64,000 nt of DNA, taken from assembly GCA_947364365.1 (NCBI GenBank), contig CANASP010000001.1, forward strand, positions 124,001 to 188,000, written 5' to 3'. Of the stretch, positions 29,236 to 38,737 are shown in pieces. The DNA comes from an uncultured Alistipes sp. GTDB lineage: Bacteria > Bacteroidota > Bacteroidia > Bacteroidales > Rikenellaceae. How positions within the stretch are numbered: the first letter of the stretch is position 1; each line of letters starts with the position of its first letter. Below the pieces are notes generated by a model that worked only from the letters and a program-made list of their open reading frames with translations, was not told the DNA's origin and did not search any database. The position numbers and the translations under genes were made by a program.

Positions 29236-29379
29236 ATGACACTTATCGGCGACATCCGGCAACGCGGACGAAAAAAGCGGCAGAAACAGGCCGCAGCCTT
29301 CGATTCGTCGGTGCGGCAGCAGGTGCAGCCTATGCAGGCTGGCGCGTGCGGAGCGGTGGCCCGTAAAGTATCCGTATAG
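29236..29379 (+). CDS. Small basic ORF in the purine operon leader
   Basis: 47 codons, starting MTLIGDIRQRGRKKRQKQ and ending ARKVSV. It begins about 40 nt after the predicted transcription start and stops 6 nt before an intrinsic terminator. It may be a leader peptide controlling read-through into purE, an independent small protein, or a chance ORF in a small RNA of about 225 nt. Its position relative to the terminator parallels the pyr leader. I do not recognise the peptide. Confidence 0.35.
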   Translation: MTLIGDIRQRGRKKRQKQAAAFDSSVRQQVQPMQAGACGAVARKVSV

Positions 29380-29385
29380 TCCTCA

Positions 29386-29421
29386 CCCGCCATGACGGAA
29401 ACGTCGTGGCGGGTCTTTTTT
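29386..29421 (+). terminator. Intrinsic terminator (candidate attenuator) before purE
   Basis: CCCGCCATGACG (29386-29397) pairs with CGTCGTGGCGGG (29402-29413) over 12 bp with one G-T and a GAAA loop, then TC and six T. It is very stable. It lies after the only visible promoter and 52 bp before purE, so it either ends a small RNA or regulates the purine operon. Confidence 0.85.
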
Positions 29422-29473
29422 GCCGGGATCGCGGCGGGATGGATGAAAACAAATTTATAAAAGACAATAAGTT

Positions 29474-29941
29474 ATGAAAGTCGGAGTGATTATGGGCTCG
29501 ACGAGCGACTACGAGGTGATGGCCGAGGCCGTGGCGATGCTGGAGCAGTTCGGCGTGGACCACGAGAAGCGGGTGGTCAGCGCCCACCGTACCCCCGATC
29601 TGTTGTGCGAATACGCCAAGACGGCCCGCGAACGCGGCCTGGGCGTCATCATCGCCGGCGCGGGCGGCGCGGCCCATCTGCCCGGCATGGTGGCTTCGAT
29701 GACGACGCTGCCCGTGGTGGGCGTGCCCGTCAAGTCGCGGGCCCTGAATGGCCTCGACTCGCTGCTCTCGATCGTGCAGATGCCCGCGGGGGTTCCCGTG
29801 GCGACGACCGCGATCAACGGCGCGAAGAACGCCGCGCTGATCGCCGTGTCGATCCTCGCCCTGCATGACGAGGCGCTGGCAGCCAAGCTCGACGCCTTCC
29901 GCGCCCGACAGACGGCCGACGTGCTGCGGGCCGAGCTGTAG
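29474..29941 (+). CDS. purE: N5-carboxyaminoimidazole ribonucleotide mutase
   Basis: 155 residues, class I PurE, converting N5-CAIR to [18 protein letters not shown] binds the phosphate, VVSAHRTPD carries the catalytic histidine, and [14 protein letters not shown] lines the octamer active site. The pairing with purK supports class I function. First structural gene of the purine operon. Confidence 0.97.
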   Translation: MKVGVIMGSTSDYEVMAEAVAMLEQFGVDHEKRVVSAHRTPDLLCEYAKTARERGLGVIIAGAGGAAHLPGMVASMTTLPVVGVPVKSRALNGLDSLLSIVQMPAGVPVATTAINGAKNAALIAVSILALHDEALAAKLDAFRARQTADVLRAEL

Positions 29942-30007
29942 GAACGCGTATCGCGCCTCTGCCGGCGCAACACCCGGCAGGGGCCCAACCCTAAATCGAA
30001 ACTGCTT

Positions 30008-31096
30008 GTGAAAACGATCGGAATCATCGGAGCGGGCCAGCTGGGCCTGATGCTCACGGAGGAGGCCCACAAACTGGGCCTTAGGACCGTGTGCCTCGAC
30101 CCGTCGGCCGAGGCGCCGGCGATGGCCGTGGCCGACGAAGGCATCGTCGCGGCCTACGACGATGCCGCGGCGCTCGAAGAGCTGTGCCGCCGCAGCGACG
30201 CGGTGACCTACGAGTTCGAGAACGTACCGGGCGAGGTGCTGATCCCGCTCGAAAAGCGCTATAACATCCCGCAGGGTTTCCGTCCGCTCTACGACTCGCA
30301 GGACCGCCTGCGCGAGAAGACCAACGCCCGCGACCACGGGCTGACGACCCCCGGCTTCGCGGCGGTCGACGACGAGCCGTCGTTGCGCTCGGCCGTGGCG
30401 CAGCTTGGGCTGCCCGCCGTGCTCAAGACCCGCACGCTGGGCTACGACGGCCACGGGCAGATGGTACTGCGCCGCGAGGAGGATATCGAGCGGGCGCTGC
30501 CGCTGTTGACGGTGCCCTGCATCCTGGAGGAGTTCGTCCCCTTCGACTTCGAGGCGAGCATCGTCATGGTGTCGGACGGCGAGCGGGTGGTGAGCTTCCC
30601 CGTGGGCCGCAACATCCACCGCGACGGGATTCTGGACCTCTGCGTCGTGCCGGCCGAGGTCGACGCCGCGATCCTCGACCGGATGAAGCGCGAGAGCGAG
30701 CGTTTCATGCGTGCGTGCGACTACCGGGGCATTCTGGCCATCGAATACTTCGTGCGCGACGGTGCGATCTACTTCAACGAGATGGCGCCGCGCCCCCACA
30801 ACTCGGGCCACTACACCATCGAGGGTTCGACGACCAACCAGTTCCGCGAGCTGGCCCGCTACCTGGCCGGCATGCCCCTCGAGGAGCCGCGCCTGGTGGC
30901 CCCCACGGTGATGAAGAACATCCTGGGGCAGGACCTCGAGGCCGCCGAGCGGGTGGCCGCCGAGGGGCGCGAAGGGGTCTATGTCCACCTCTACGGCAAG
31001 AAGGAGAGCCGTCCCAAGCGCAAGATGGGCCATATCACCTTCGTGGGGATGACCGCCGAGGAGTACGAGGCCCGATGGGCCGGGCGGTTCGTCTGA
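30008..31096 (+). CDS. purK: N5-carboxyaminoimidazole ribonucleotide synthase
   Basis: ATP-grasp enzyme that carboxylates AIR with bicarbonate. 362 residues starting with GTG (VKTIGIIGAGQLGLMLTEEA). FNEMAPRPHNSGHYTIEG is the metal-binding and substrate motif typical of PurK. The GTG at 30008 is the only start that preserves the Rossmann-like opening. It is separated from purL by an A-rich heptad repeat. Confidence 0.95.
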   Translation: MKTIGIIGAGQLGLMLTEEAHKLGLRTVCLDPSAEAPAMAVADEGIVAAYDDAAALEELCRRSDAVTYEFENVPGEVLIPLEKRYNIPQGFRPLYDSQDRLREKTNARDHGLTTPGFAAVDDEPSLRSAVAQLGLPAVLKTRTLGYDGHGQMVLRREEDIERALPLLTVPCILEEFVPFDFEASIVMVSDGERVVSFPVGRNIHRDGILDLCVVPAEVDAAILDRMKRESERFMRACDYRGILAIEYFVRDGAIYFNEMAPRPHNSGHYTIEGSTTNQFRELARYLAGMPLEEPRLVAPTVMKNILGQDLEAAERVAAEGREGVYVHLYGKKESRPKRKMGHITFVGMTAEEYEARWAGRFV

Positions 31097-31141
31097 AAAG
31101 CTGAAAGTGAAAAGTTGAAAATTGAAAGTGAAAAATTAAAA
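31094..31141 (+). repeat. A-rich heptad repeat between purK and purL
   Basis: Imperfect repeats of about 7 bp (GTTGAAA, ATTGAAA, GTGAAAA), starting at the purK stop codon. Related tracts occur at 37027-37060, 62058-62091 and, inverted, 62250-62289. The tract is far richer in A than the surroundings. Confidence 0.7.
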
Positions 31142-31157
31142 TAGGTTCCAGGATAAC

Positions 31158-34100
31158 ATGAACTACCGTATTTTCGTCGAGAAATTGCCTCGTTTCCAGG
31201 TGGAGGCCGAGAGCCTGCGCCGCGAACTGAACGCCAATCTCAACCTCTCGATCGCGCGCCTGCGCCTGCTGTGCGTCTACGATCTGTTCGGCTTCGACGC
31301 CGAGCTGCTCGAAAAGAGCCGCTACGCCGTCTTCGGCGAGGTGGTGACCGACTCGGTCACCGACAGCTGCGACCTCGAAGGGCGCAAGTACCTGGCCGTG
31401 GAGTTCCTTCCGGGTCAGTTCGACCAGCGTGCCGCGTCGGCCGTCGACTGCGTGCGGCTGATCGACCCGTCGGCCGACGTCAGGATCCGCTCGTCGCGGC
31501 TGCTCGTCTTCGACGACGGGGTCACCGACGAGGAGCTCGCGAAGATCCGCCGCTACTACATCAACGCCGTGGAGTCGCGTGAGAAGGATCTCTCGCGGCT
31601 GGACGACATGGAGCAGGCCGAGGTCCGGCCCGTGCCGGTGCTCGAAGGGTTCACGGCGATGCAGGAGGCCGAGCTGGAGCCCTACTGCAAGCGCATGGGG
31701 CTGGCGATGAACGCCGACGACCTGCGCGAGGTGGTGACCTACTTCCGCGCCGAGGGCCGCGATCCCTACGAGACCGAGCTGCGGATTCTGGATACCTACT
31801 GGAGCGACCACTGCCGCCACACGACCTTCACCACCGAGCTCGACGGGATCACCGTCGAGGAGTCGTTCGCCAAGGGCGAGATCGAGGAGTCGCTGGCGCT
31901 CTACCTCAAGATCCGCCGCGAGCTGGGCCGCGAGCACAAGAGCCTCTGCCTGATGGATATCGCGACGATCGGCGCCCGCTACCTGCGTGCGAAGGGGCTG
32001 CTCGACGATCTGGAGGTGTCGGACGAGAACAACGCCTGCTCGGTGTTCGTCGACGTCGACGTCGACGGGACCACGGAGAAGTGGCTCCTCCAGTTCAAGA
32101 ACGAGACCCACAACCACCCGACCGAGATCGAGCCCTTCGGCGGCGCCTCGACCTGCCTGGGCGGCGCCATCCGCGACCCGCTGTCGGGCCGCAGCTACGT
32201 CTATCAGGCGATGCGCGTGACGGGTGCCGGCGACATCTACCAGAAGGTCGCCGACACGCTGCCGGGCAAGCTCCCGCAGAGCGTCATCTCGAAGAAGGCC
32301 GCCGCGGGCTATTCGAGCTACGGCAACCAGATCGGTCTGGCGACGACCCATGTCCGCGAGATCTATCACGACGACTACGTGGCCAAGCGTCTGGAGGTGG
32401 GCGCCGTGGTGGGTGCCGTGAAGGCCGAGAACGTGCGCCGCGAGCGTCCCGAGGCGGGCGACAAGATCCTGCTGCTGGGCGGCCGCACGGGCCGCGACGG
32501 CATCGGCGGCGCCACGGGCTCGTCGAAGGAGCACGACGCCAAGTCGCTGGAGACCTGCGGCAGCGAGGTGCAGAAGGGCAATGCCCCCGAGGAGCGCAAG
32601 CTCGAACGGCTGTTCCGCCGTCCCGAGGTGACGCGCCTGGTCAAGAAATCGAACGACTTCGGCGCCGGCGGCGTGAGCGTGGCGATCGGCGAGCTGGCCG
32701 ACGGTCTGGACATCTACCTCGACCGCGTGCCGACCAAATACAGCGGTCTGAACTCCACGGAGTTGGCCATCAGCGAGTCGCAGGAGCGCATGGCCGTGGT
32801 CGTGGAGGTCCGGGATGTCGAGGCGTTCATGGCCTGCTGCCGCGAGGAGAACATCGAGGTGACGCACGTGGCCGACGTGACCGCTACGGCGCGCATGCGC
32901 ATGTTCAACGGCGAAAGGAAGGTCGTCGACCTCTCGCGCGAATTCATCGACAGCGCCGGCGCCAAGCACTATGCCGAGGCGACGATCGGCGCCGTGGAGG
33001 ACCGCGATCCCTTCGCCCGCATGCCCGAGGGCGAGACCCTCGCCGAGCGGTTCGCCGCCAATCTGAAAGACAACAACGTGCTTTCGCAGCGCGGTCTGGT
33101 GGAGATGTTCGACTCGACGATCGGCCGCTCGACGGTGCTCATGCCCTTCGGCGGGCGGACGCAGCGCAGCGAGACGCAGGTCTCGGTGCAGAAGCTCCCT
33201 GTCGACGGCTATACGACGACGGCCAGCATCATGGCCTTCGGCTACAACCCCTACGTGGCGTCGTGGAGCCCCTACCACGGGGCGGCCTACGCTGTGGTGG
33301 AGGCCGCGGCGAAGGTGGTGGCCGCGGGTGCGCGCTACGACCGCATGCGCTACTCCTATCAGGAATATTTCGAGCGCATGACGCGCGAGGCGACCTCGTG
33401 GGGCAAGCCGCTGGGGGCGCTGCTCGGTGCGCTGAAGATGCAGGTCGAGCTGGGGCTGCCCTCGATCGGCGGCAAGGACTCCATGTCGGGAACGTTCCAG
33501 GACATCGACGTCCCGCCCATGCTCATGGCCTTCGGCATCACGACCGTCGACGCGCGCACGGTCATCTCGCCCGACTTCAAGCAGGCCGGACACCGCATCT
33601 ACCTGGTGCGCCACACGCCGCTGGAGAACCGCATGCCCGACACCGCGCAGCTCAAGCGCAACTTCTCGCTGGTGAGCGACGCGATCGAGCGGGGCACGGT
33701 CGTGGCGGCCTGGTCGGTGGGTTTCGGAGGCGTCGGCGAGGCGCTGGCCAAGATGGCCTTCGGCAACGAGGTGGGCGCCACGGTCACAATGGACGAGAAG
33801 AAACTCTATGAATACGCCTACGGCTCGATCGTGGTCGAGACCACCGAGCCGCTCGATTTCCCCGCGGCGGAGCTGCTGGGCGAAACGGTGGCCGAGGCCG
33901 CGCTGACGGTCAACGGCGTGCGCATGCCGCTCGACGGGCTCTACCGCGCCAATACCGAGAAGTTCGCCGCGGTCTACCCCGACAAGGGCGACAACCGCGC
34001 CGAGACGATGACGGCGACCGCCGAGCGGCGCGCGTTCGTCTACCCGGGCGAGGCGGTCGAGCACCCGCGGGTCTTCATTCCCGTCTTCCCCGGTACCAAC

Positions 34101-34862
34101 TGCGACTACGACACCGCCAAGGCCTTCCGTCGTGCGGGTGCCGAGGTCGAGATGGGCGTGCTGTGCAACCTTGGGGGCGACGACATCCTGCGCTCGATCG
34201 CGCGGATGAAGGAGCAGATAAGCCGGGCCCACATCTTCGTGCTGGCGGGCGGCTTCTCGGCGGGCGACGAGCCCGACGGCAGCGCCAAGTTCATCGTGAA
34301 CGTGTTGAACAACAAGGATATCAAGGAGGAGATCCACGCGCTGCTCGACCGCGGCGGCCTGATCCTGGGCATCTGCAACGGTTTCCAGGCGCTGGTCAAG
34401 TCGGGCCTGCTGCCCTACGGCCGTCTGGGCATGGTCACGGCGGCGTCGCCCACGCTCTTCCGCAACGACATCAACCGCCATATCTCGCAGATCGTCACGA
34501 CGCGCGTGGCGTCGGTCAACTCGCCCTGGCTGGCCGGGTTCGAGGTCGGCGACGAGCATGCGATCGCCGTGAGCCACGGCGAGGGCAAGTTCGTGGTGAG
34601 CGAGGAGCTGGCGCGCGAACTCTTCGCCGCGGGGCAGGTCGCCTTCCAGTATGTCGACCCCTCGGGTCGTCCGACGGCCGAGGCGCCGTTCAACCCCAAC
34701 GGTTCGTCGTACGCCATCGAGGGCATCGTCTCCCGCGACGGGCAGATCCTCGGCAAGATGGGCCACACCGAGCGCTGGGAGGAGCAGCTCTTCAAGAACA
34801 TCGCCGGCAACAAGGAGCAGTCGCTGTTCCGCAATGCCGTGAACTATTTCCGTAAAAAATAA
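31158..34862 (+). CDS. purL: Phosphoribosylformylglycinamidine synthase
   Basis: Single-chain large PurL, 1234 residues, turning FGAR into FGAM with glutamine and ATP. It has an N-terminal PurS-like part, two AIR-synthase-like halves and a C-terminal amidotransferase domain from about 970. FKNETHNHPTEIEPFGGAST is the ATP-binding signature. GICNGFQAL holds the glutaminase cysteine, and GHTERWEEQ is near the C-terminal catalytic residues. The fused layout means no separate purQ or purS is expected. Confidence 0.97.
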   Translation: MNYRIFVEKLPRFQVEAESLRRELNANLNLSIARLRLLCVYDLFGFDAELLEKSRYAVFGEVVTDSVTDSCDLEGRKYLAVEFLPGQFDQRAASAVDCVRLIDPSADVRIRSSRLLVFDDGVTDEELAKIRRYYINAVESREKDLSRLDDMEQAEVRPVPVLEGFTAMQEAELEPYCKRMGLAMNADDLREVVTYFRAEGRDPYETELRILDTYWSDHCRHTTFTTELDGITVEESFAKGEIEESLALYLKIRRELGREHKSLCLMDIATIGARYLRAKGLLDDLEVSDENNACSVFVDVDVDGTTEKWLLQFKNETHNHPTEIEPFGGASTCLGGAIRDPLSGRSYVYQAMRVTGAGDIYQKVADTLPGKLPQSVISKKAAAGYSSYGNQIGLATTHVREIYHDDYVAKRLEVGAVVGAVKAENVRRERPEAGDKILLLGGRTGRDGIGGATGSSKEHDAKSLETCGSEVQKGNAPEERKLERLFRRPEVTRLVKKSNDFGAGGVSVAIGELADGLDIYLDRVPTKYSGLNSTELAISESQERMAVVVEVRDVEAFMACCREENIEVTHVADVTATARMRMFNGERKVVDLSREFIDSAGAKHYAEATIGAVEDRDPFARMPEGETLAERFAANLKDNNVLSQRGLVEMFDSTIGRSTVLMPFGGRTQRSETQVSVQKLPVDGYTTTASIMAFGYNPYVASWSPYHGAAYAVVEAAAKVVAAGARYDRMRYSYQEYFERMTREATSWGKPLGALLGALKMQVELGLPSIGGKDSMSGTFQDIDVPPMLMAFGITTVDARTVISPDFKQAGHRIYLVRHTPLENRMPDTAQLKRNFSLVSDAIERGTVVAAWSVGFGGVGEALAKMAFGNEVGATVTMDEKKLYEYAYGSIVVETTEPLDFPAAELLGETVAEAALTVNGVRMPLDGLYRANTEKFAAVYPDKGDNRAETMTATAERRAFVYPGEAVEHPRVFIPVFPGTNCDYDTAKAFRRAGAEVEMGVLCNLGGDDILRSIARMKEQISRAHIFVLAGGFSAGDEPDGSAKFIVNVLNNKDIKEEIHALLDRGGLILGICNGFQALVKSGLLPYGRLGMVTAASPTLFRNDINRHISQIVTTRVASVNSPWLAGFEVGDEHAIAVSHGEGKFVVSEELARELFAAGQVAFQYVDPSGRPTAEAPFNPNGSSYAIEGIVSRDGQILGKMGHTERWEEQLFKNIAGNKEQSLFRNAVNYFRKK

Positions 34863-34883
34863 CCCAAAATATCGATTAAGACC

Positions 34884-35600
34884 ATGAAACAGCTCGAAAT
34901 GCTCTACGAGGGCAAGGCAAAACAGGTATTCCTCACCGACGATCCCGACAAGATCATCATCCACTACAAGGATGCCGCCACGGCGTTCAACAACGTCAAG
35001 AAGGCGACGATCGAGAACAAGGGCGTGCTGAACAACGCCATTTCGACCCTGATCTTCAAGGAGCTGCACAAGGCGGGCGTGAAGACCCACTACATCGAGA
35101 CGATCAACGAGCGCGACCAGGTGTGCCGCAAGGTCGAGATCATTCCGCTGGAGGTGATCGTGCGCAACATCGTGGCCGGCTCGATGGCCCAGCGTCTGGG
35201 CATCGAGGAGGGCACGAAGCCCTCGAACGTGATCTTCGACATCTGCTACAAGAAGGACGAGCTGGGCGATCCGCTCATCAACGACCACCACGCCGTGGCG
35301 CTGGGCGCCGCGACCTACGAGGAGCTCGCCGAGATCTACGCCATGACGGCCAAGATCAACGAGGTGTTGAAGGGCCTCTTCGCCAAGATGAACATCAACT
35401 TGGTCGACTTCAAGATCGAGTTCGGCAAGACCCGCGACGGCGAGATCGTGCTGGCCGACGAGGTGTCGCCCGACACGTGCCGCCTGTGGGACGCCACGAC
35501 CAACGAGAAGCTCGACAAGGACCGTTTCCGCCGCGACCTGGGCAAGGTCCGCGAGGCCTACGAGGAGATTCTGGCCCGTCTTCAGCAAATCGCCGAGTAA
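34884..35600 (+). CDS. purC: SAICAR synthase
   Basis: Adds aspartate to CAIR with ATP. 238 residues, normal length. [18 protein letters not shown] is the glycine-rich N-terminal ATP loop; [17 protein letters not shown] and [14 protein letters not shown] are family signatures. It lies 21 bp after purL and 1 bp before purF. Confidence 0.97.
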   Translation: MKQLEMLYEGKAKQVFLTDDPDKIIIHYKDAATAFNNVKKATIENKGVLNNAISTLIFKELHKAGVKTHYIETINERDQVCRKVEIIPLEVIVRNIVAGSMAQRLGIEEGTKPSNVIFDICYKKDELGDPLINDHHAVALGAATYEELAEIYAMTAKINEVLKGLFAKMNINLVDFKIEFGKTRDGEIVLADEVSPDTCRLWDATTNEKLDKDRFRRDLGKVREAYEEILARLQQIAE

Positions 35601-35601
35601 G

Positions 35602-37017
35602 ATGACCGAAAGAATGAGCGACCGCGAACTGCACGAGGAGTGTGGCGTTTTCGGCATCTTCGGTGTGAAGAACGCCGCGTCGCTGACCTACTACGGCCTG
35701 CATGCGTTGCAGCATCGCGGACAGGAGGGGTGCGGCATCGTCTGCGCCGACGAGCGGGGCGCGCTGCGCCGCGTGAAGGGCAACGGCCTGGTCACCGAGG
35801 TATTCAACGAGGAGAAGCTGGCGCAGCTGCCGGGCGACATGGCCATCGGCCACGTGCGCTACACGACGGCCGGAGGCGGCGGGATCGAGAACATCCAGCC
35901 CTTCCTGTTCCGCCACAATTCGGGCGATTTCGCGCTGGCGCACAACGGCAACATCGTCAACTCGGTGCCGCTGCGCGAGTACCTCGAGAACCGGGGCAGC
36001 CTCTTCCAGTCGACCTCCGACAGCGAGATCCTGGCCCACCTGATCAAGAAGGAGACCAAGTTCCGCGACCGTCCGCGCATCTATGCCATCATCGACGCGC
36101 TGAACATGTTGGAAGGCGCCTTCGCCTTCGTCATCATGACGGCCAACCGCATCTACGCCTGCCGCGACAAGTACGGCCTGCGTCCGCTGGCCATCGGCCG
36201 GCTGGGCGACGGCTGGGTCGTGTCGAGCGAAACGTGCGCGTTCGACGTCATCGGCGCCGAGTACGTGCGCGACGTCGAGCCGGGCGAGATCGTCACGATC
36301 GACGGCAAGGGGCTGCGCAGCAGCGACTATTCGAAGTACAAGCGTCACGAGATGTGCTCGATGGAGTATATCTACTTCGCGCGTCCCGACAGCGACATCG
36401 AGGGGTGCAACGTCCACGCCTACCGCAAGGAGTCGGGCCGTCTGCTGTGGCAGGAGGCGCCGGCCGAGGCCGACATCGTGGTCGGCGTGCCCGATTCGAG
36501 CCTCAGCGCCGCGATGGGCTACGCCGAGGCGAGCGGGCTGCCCTACGAGATGGGCCTGATCAAGAACAAGTACATCGGCCGCACCTTCATCCAGCCCACG
36601 CAGGAGCTGCGCGAGAAGGGCGTGCGGATGAAGCTCTCGGCCGTGCATACGATCGTCAAGGGCAAGCGCGTGGCGCTCATCGACGACTCGATCGTGCGCG
36701 GCACGACCTCGCGCCGCATCGTCACGATGCTCAAGGAGGCCGGCGCCTCGGAGGTGCACGTGCGCATCGCCTCGCCGGCGATGATCAGCCCCTGCTTCTA
36801 CGGCGTCGACACCTCGACCTACGACGAGCTGATCTCGGCGCGGATGGGCGTCGAAGGCGTCCGCGAGGCGATCGGGGCCGACTCGCTGGCCTTCCTCTCG
36901 CCCGAAGCGCTCTACAAGGCGGGCGACCGCAAGGAGCTCTGCACGGCCTGCTTCACGGCCCGTTACCCGACGGCGCTCTACACCTCGGTGCAGAATGCCA
37001 ACAAGGACGGGAAGTAG
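35602..37017 (+). CDS. purF: Amidophosphoribosyltransferase
   Basis: First committed purine step, 471 residues. The catalytic N-terminal cysteine is residue 14 (HEECGVFGIFG), so a 13-residue propeptide must be removed from the ATG at 35602 (9 residues if ATG 35614 is used). VALIDDSIVRGTTS is the PRPP loop. C-terminal LCTACF, together with cysteines in HEMCSM and SPCFYG, matches the ligand pattern of the [4Fe-4S] PurF type of B. subtilis, which is oxygen-sensitive. Activity is likely feedback-inhibited by nucleotides, as in the family. Confidence 0.96.
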   Translation: MTERMSDRELHEECGVFGIFGVKNAASLTYYGLHALQHRGQEGCGIVCADERGALRRVKGNGLVTEVFNEEKLAQLPGDMAIGHVRYTTAGGGGIENIQPFLFRHNSGDFALAHNGNIVNSVPLREYLENRGSLFQSTSDSEILAHLIKKETKFRDRPRIYAIIDALNMLEGAFAFVIMTANRIYACRDKYGLRPLAIGRLGDGWVVSSETCAFDVIGAEYVRDVEPGEIVTIDGKGLRSSDYSKYKRHEMCSMEYIYFARPDSDIEGCNVHAYRKESGRLLWQEAPAEADIVVGVPDSSLSAAMGYAEASGLPYEMGLIKNKYIGRTFIQPTQELREKGVRMKLSAVHTIVKGKRVALIDDSIVRGTTSRRIVTMLKEAGASEVHVRIASPAMISPCFYGVDTSTYDELISARMGVEGVREAIGADSLAFLSPEALYKAGDRKELCTACFTARYPTALYTSVQNANKDGK

Positions 37018-37026
37018 CCGCGCGGC

Positions 37027-37060
37027 AAGTTGAAAATCGAAAAGTTGAAAATTGAAAACC
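37027..37060 (+). repeat. A-rich heptad repeat between purF and purM
   Basis: AAGTTGAAAATCGAAAAG followed by TTGAAAATTGAAAACC, the same motif as at 31094-31141, in the same orientation within the operon. Confidence 0.65.
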
Positions 37061-37068
37061 GATAATTC

Positions 37069-38094
37069 ATGGCACAATCCTATGAAAAGGCCGGCGTGAA
37101 CCTCGAAGCCGGATACGAAGTGGTGCGACGCATCAAAAAACACGTGGCATCGACCGCGCGGCCGGGCGTGATGGGCAACATCGGCGCCTTCGGCGGCATG
37201 TTCGACCTTTCGGCGCTCGGCGTCAGGGAGCCGGTGCTCGTGAGCGGCACCGACGGCGTGGGCACGAAGCTCAAGCTGGCGTTCGAGATGGACAAGCACG
37301 ACACGATCGGTATCGACGCCGTGGCGATGTGCGTCAACGACGTGCTGGCGCAGGGGGCCGAGCCGCTGGAGTTCCTCGACTACGTAGCCGTGGGCCGCAA
37401 CGAACCCCAGAAGATCGAGGCGATCGTCGCCGGCGTGGCCGAAGGCTGCCGCCAGGCGGGTTGCGCCCTGGTGGGCGGCGAGACGGCCGAGATGCCCGGC
37501 ATGTACACCGAGGGCGAGTACGACATCGCCGGCTTCACGGTGGGCGTGGTCGAGAAGTCGAAGCTCATCGACGGCTCCAAGGTCAAGGCGGGCGACGTGC
37601 TGGTGGGCATCGCCTCGAGCGGCGTGCACTCCAACGGCTTCAGCCTCGTGCGCAAGATCGTGGCCGACAACTGCCTCGACCTGCACCTTTCGTATCCCGA
37701 GCTGTCGCACAAGCAGCTGGGCGAGGTGCTGCTCACGCCCACGAAGATCTACGTGAAGCAGGTGCTGGAGGTGATCCGTCGCTGCGACGTCCACGGCATC
37801 AGCCACATCACCGGCGGCGGATTCGACGAGAACATCCCCCGCATCCTGCGCGACGGCCAGGGTATCGAGATCGAGGAGGGGTCGTGGGAGATCCTGCCCG
37901 TCTTCCGCTTCCTGGAGCAGTACGGCAAGGTGCCCCACCGCGAGATGTTCAACATCTTCAACATGGGCATCGGCATGGTCATCGCGCTCGACGCCGCGGA
38001 GGCCGACGAGGCGATCCGCATCCTCGCCGAGCAGGGCGAACGCGCTTCGGTCATCGGCCGCGTAACCGACACCGAGGGTGTCGTGATCCGTTAG
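37069..38094 (+). CDS. purM: Phosphoribosylformylglycinamidine cyclo-ligase (AIR synthase)
   Basis: Closes the imidazole ring using ATP. 341 residues. [18 protein letters not shown] is the N-terminal ATP-binding signature; [11 protein letters not shown] and [15 protein letters not shown] are further family motifs. It is 4 bp upstream of purN. Confidence 0.97.
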   Translation: MAQSYEKAGVNLEAGYEVVRRIKKHVASTARPGVMGNIGAFGGMFDLSALGVREPVLVSGTDGVGTKLKLAFEMDKHDTIGIDAVAMCVNDVLAQGAEPLEFLDYVAVGRNEPQKIEAIVAGVAEGCRQAGCALVGGETAEMPGMYTEGEYDIAGFTVGVVEKSKLIDGSKVKAGDVLVGIASSGVHSNGFSLVRKIVADNCLDLHLSYPELSHKQLGEVLLTPTKIYVKQVLEVIRRCDVHGISHITGGGFDENIPRILRDGQGIEIEEGSWEILPVFRFLEQYGKVPHREMFNIFNMGIGMVIALDAAEADEAIRILAEQGERASVIGRVTDTEGVVIR

Positions 38095-38098
38095 CACG

Positions 38099-38668
38099 GT
38101 GCATCGGATCGCGGTCTTCGCCAGCGGCGAGGGGACCAATTTCGAGGCGATCGTCGCGGCCACGGAGCGGGGCGAGCTGGATGCCCGCGTGGCACTCGTG
38201 GTCTGCGACCGGCCCGGAGCCCGGGTCGTGGAGCGGGCTGCGGCCCATGGCGTGGAGACGTGGGTCTTCGCGCCGAAGGAGTGGGGCTCGAAGGAGGCCT
38301 ACGAGCGCGAGATCGTCCGGCGGCTCGATGCCGCGGGGGTCGAGTTGGTCTGTCTGGCCGGCTACATGCGTATCGTGGGCGACACGCTGCTGGAGGCCTA
38401 CGGCGGGCGGATCGTCAACGTCCACCCGTCGCTGCTCCCGGCTTTCCGTGGGGCGCACGCCATCGAGCAGGCGCTCGCCTGCGGCGTGAAGGTCTTCGGC
38501 GTGACGATCCACTGGGTCGACGCCACGCTCGACGGCGGGCGGATCATCGCCCAGCGCGCCTTCGCCTACGAGGGCGGCGATGCGGCCGAGTTGGAGGCGC
38601 TGGTGCACGCCACGGAGCATCCGCTCTACGTGGAGACGATCCGCCGCCTGCTGGAGGAGCGCGGATAG
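38099..38668 (+). CDS. purN: Phosphoribosylglycinamide formyltransferase
   Basis: Transfers a formyl group from 10-formyl-THF to GAR. 189 residues starting with GTG (VHRIAVFASGEGTNFEA). NVHPSLLPAFRGAH has the catalytic histidine and HWVDATLDGG the aspartate. FolD at the end of the same operon makes the cofactor. Confidence 0.95.
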   Translation: MHRIAVFASGEGTNFEAIVAATERGELDARVALVVCDRPGARVVERAAAHGVETWVFAPKEWGSKEAYEREIVRRLDAAGVELVCLAGYMRIVGDTLLEAYGGRIVNVHPSLLPAFRGAHAIEQALACGVKVFGVTIHWVDATLDGGRIIAQRAFAYEGGDAAELEALVHATEHPLYVETIRRLLEERG

Positions 38669-38737
38669 CGGTCCGGCCTTCGAGAGAGCCGGTCGGCGTA
38701 ATATAAATTAGACAGCTAAAATAAACGATAAAGATAT

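Noticed and set aside
29193..29421. 6S RNA or a known riboswitch before purE
   Set aside because: I could not pair the 5' and 3' ends into the long interrupted hairpin of 6S RNA and recognised no purine or PRPP riboswitch core. A covariance search would decide.
31035..35657. 1540-codon minus-strand frame opposite purL and purC
   Set aside because: Same cause. The codon structure follows purL/purC, and the translation is Leu/Val/Asp/His-rich without domains.
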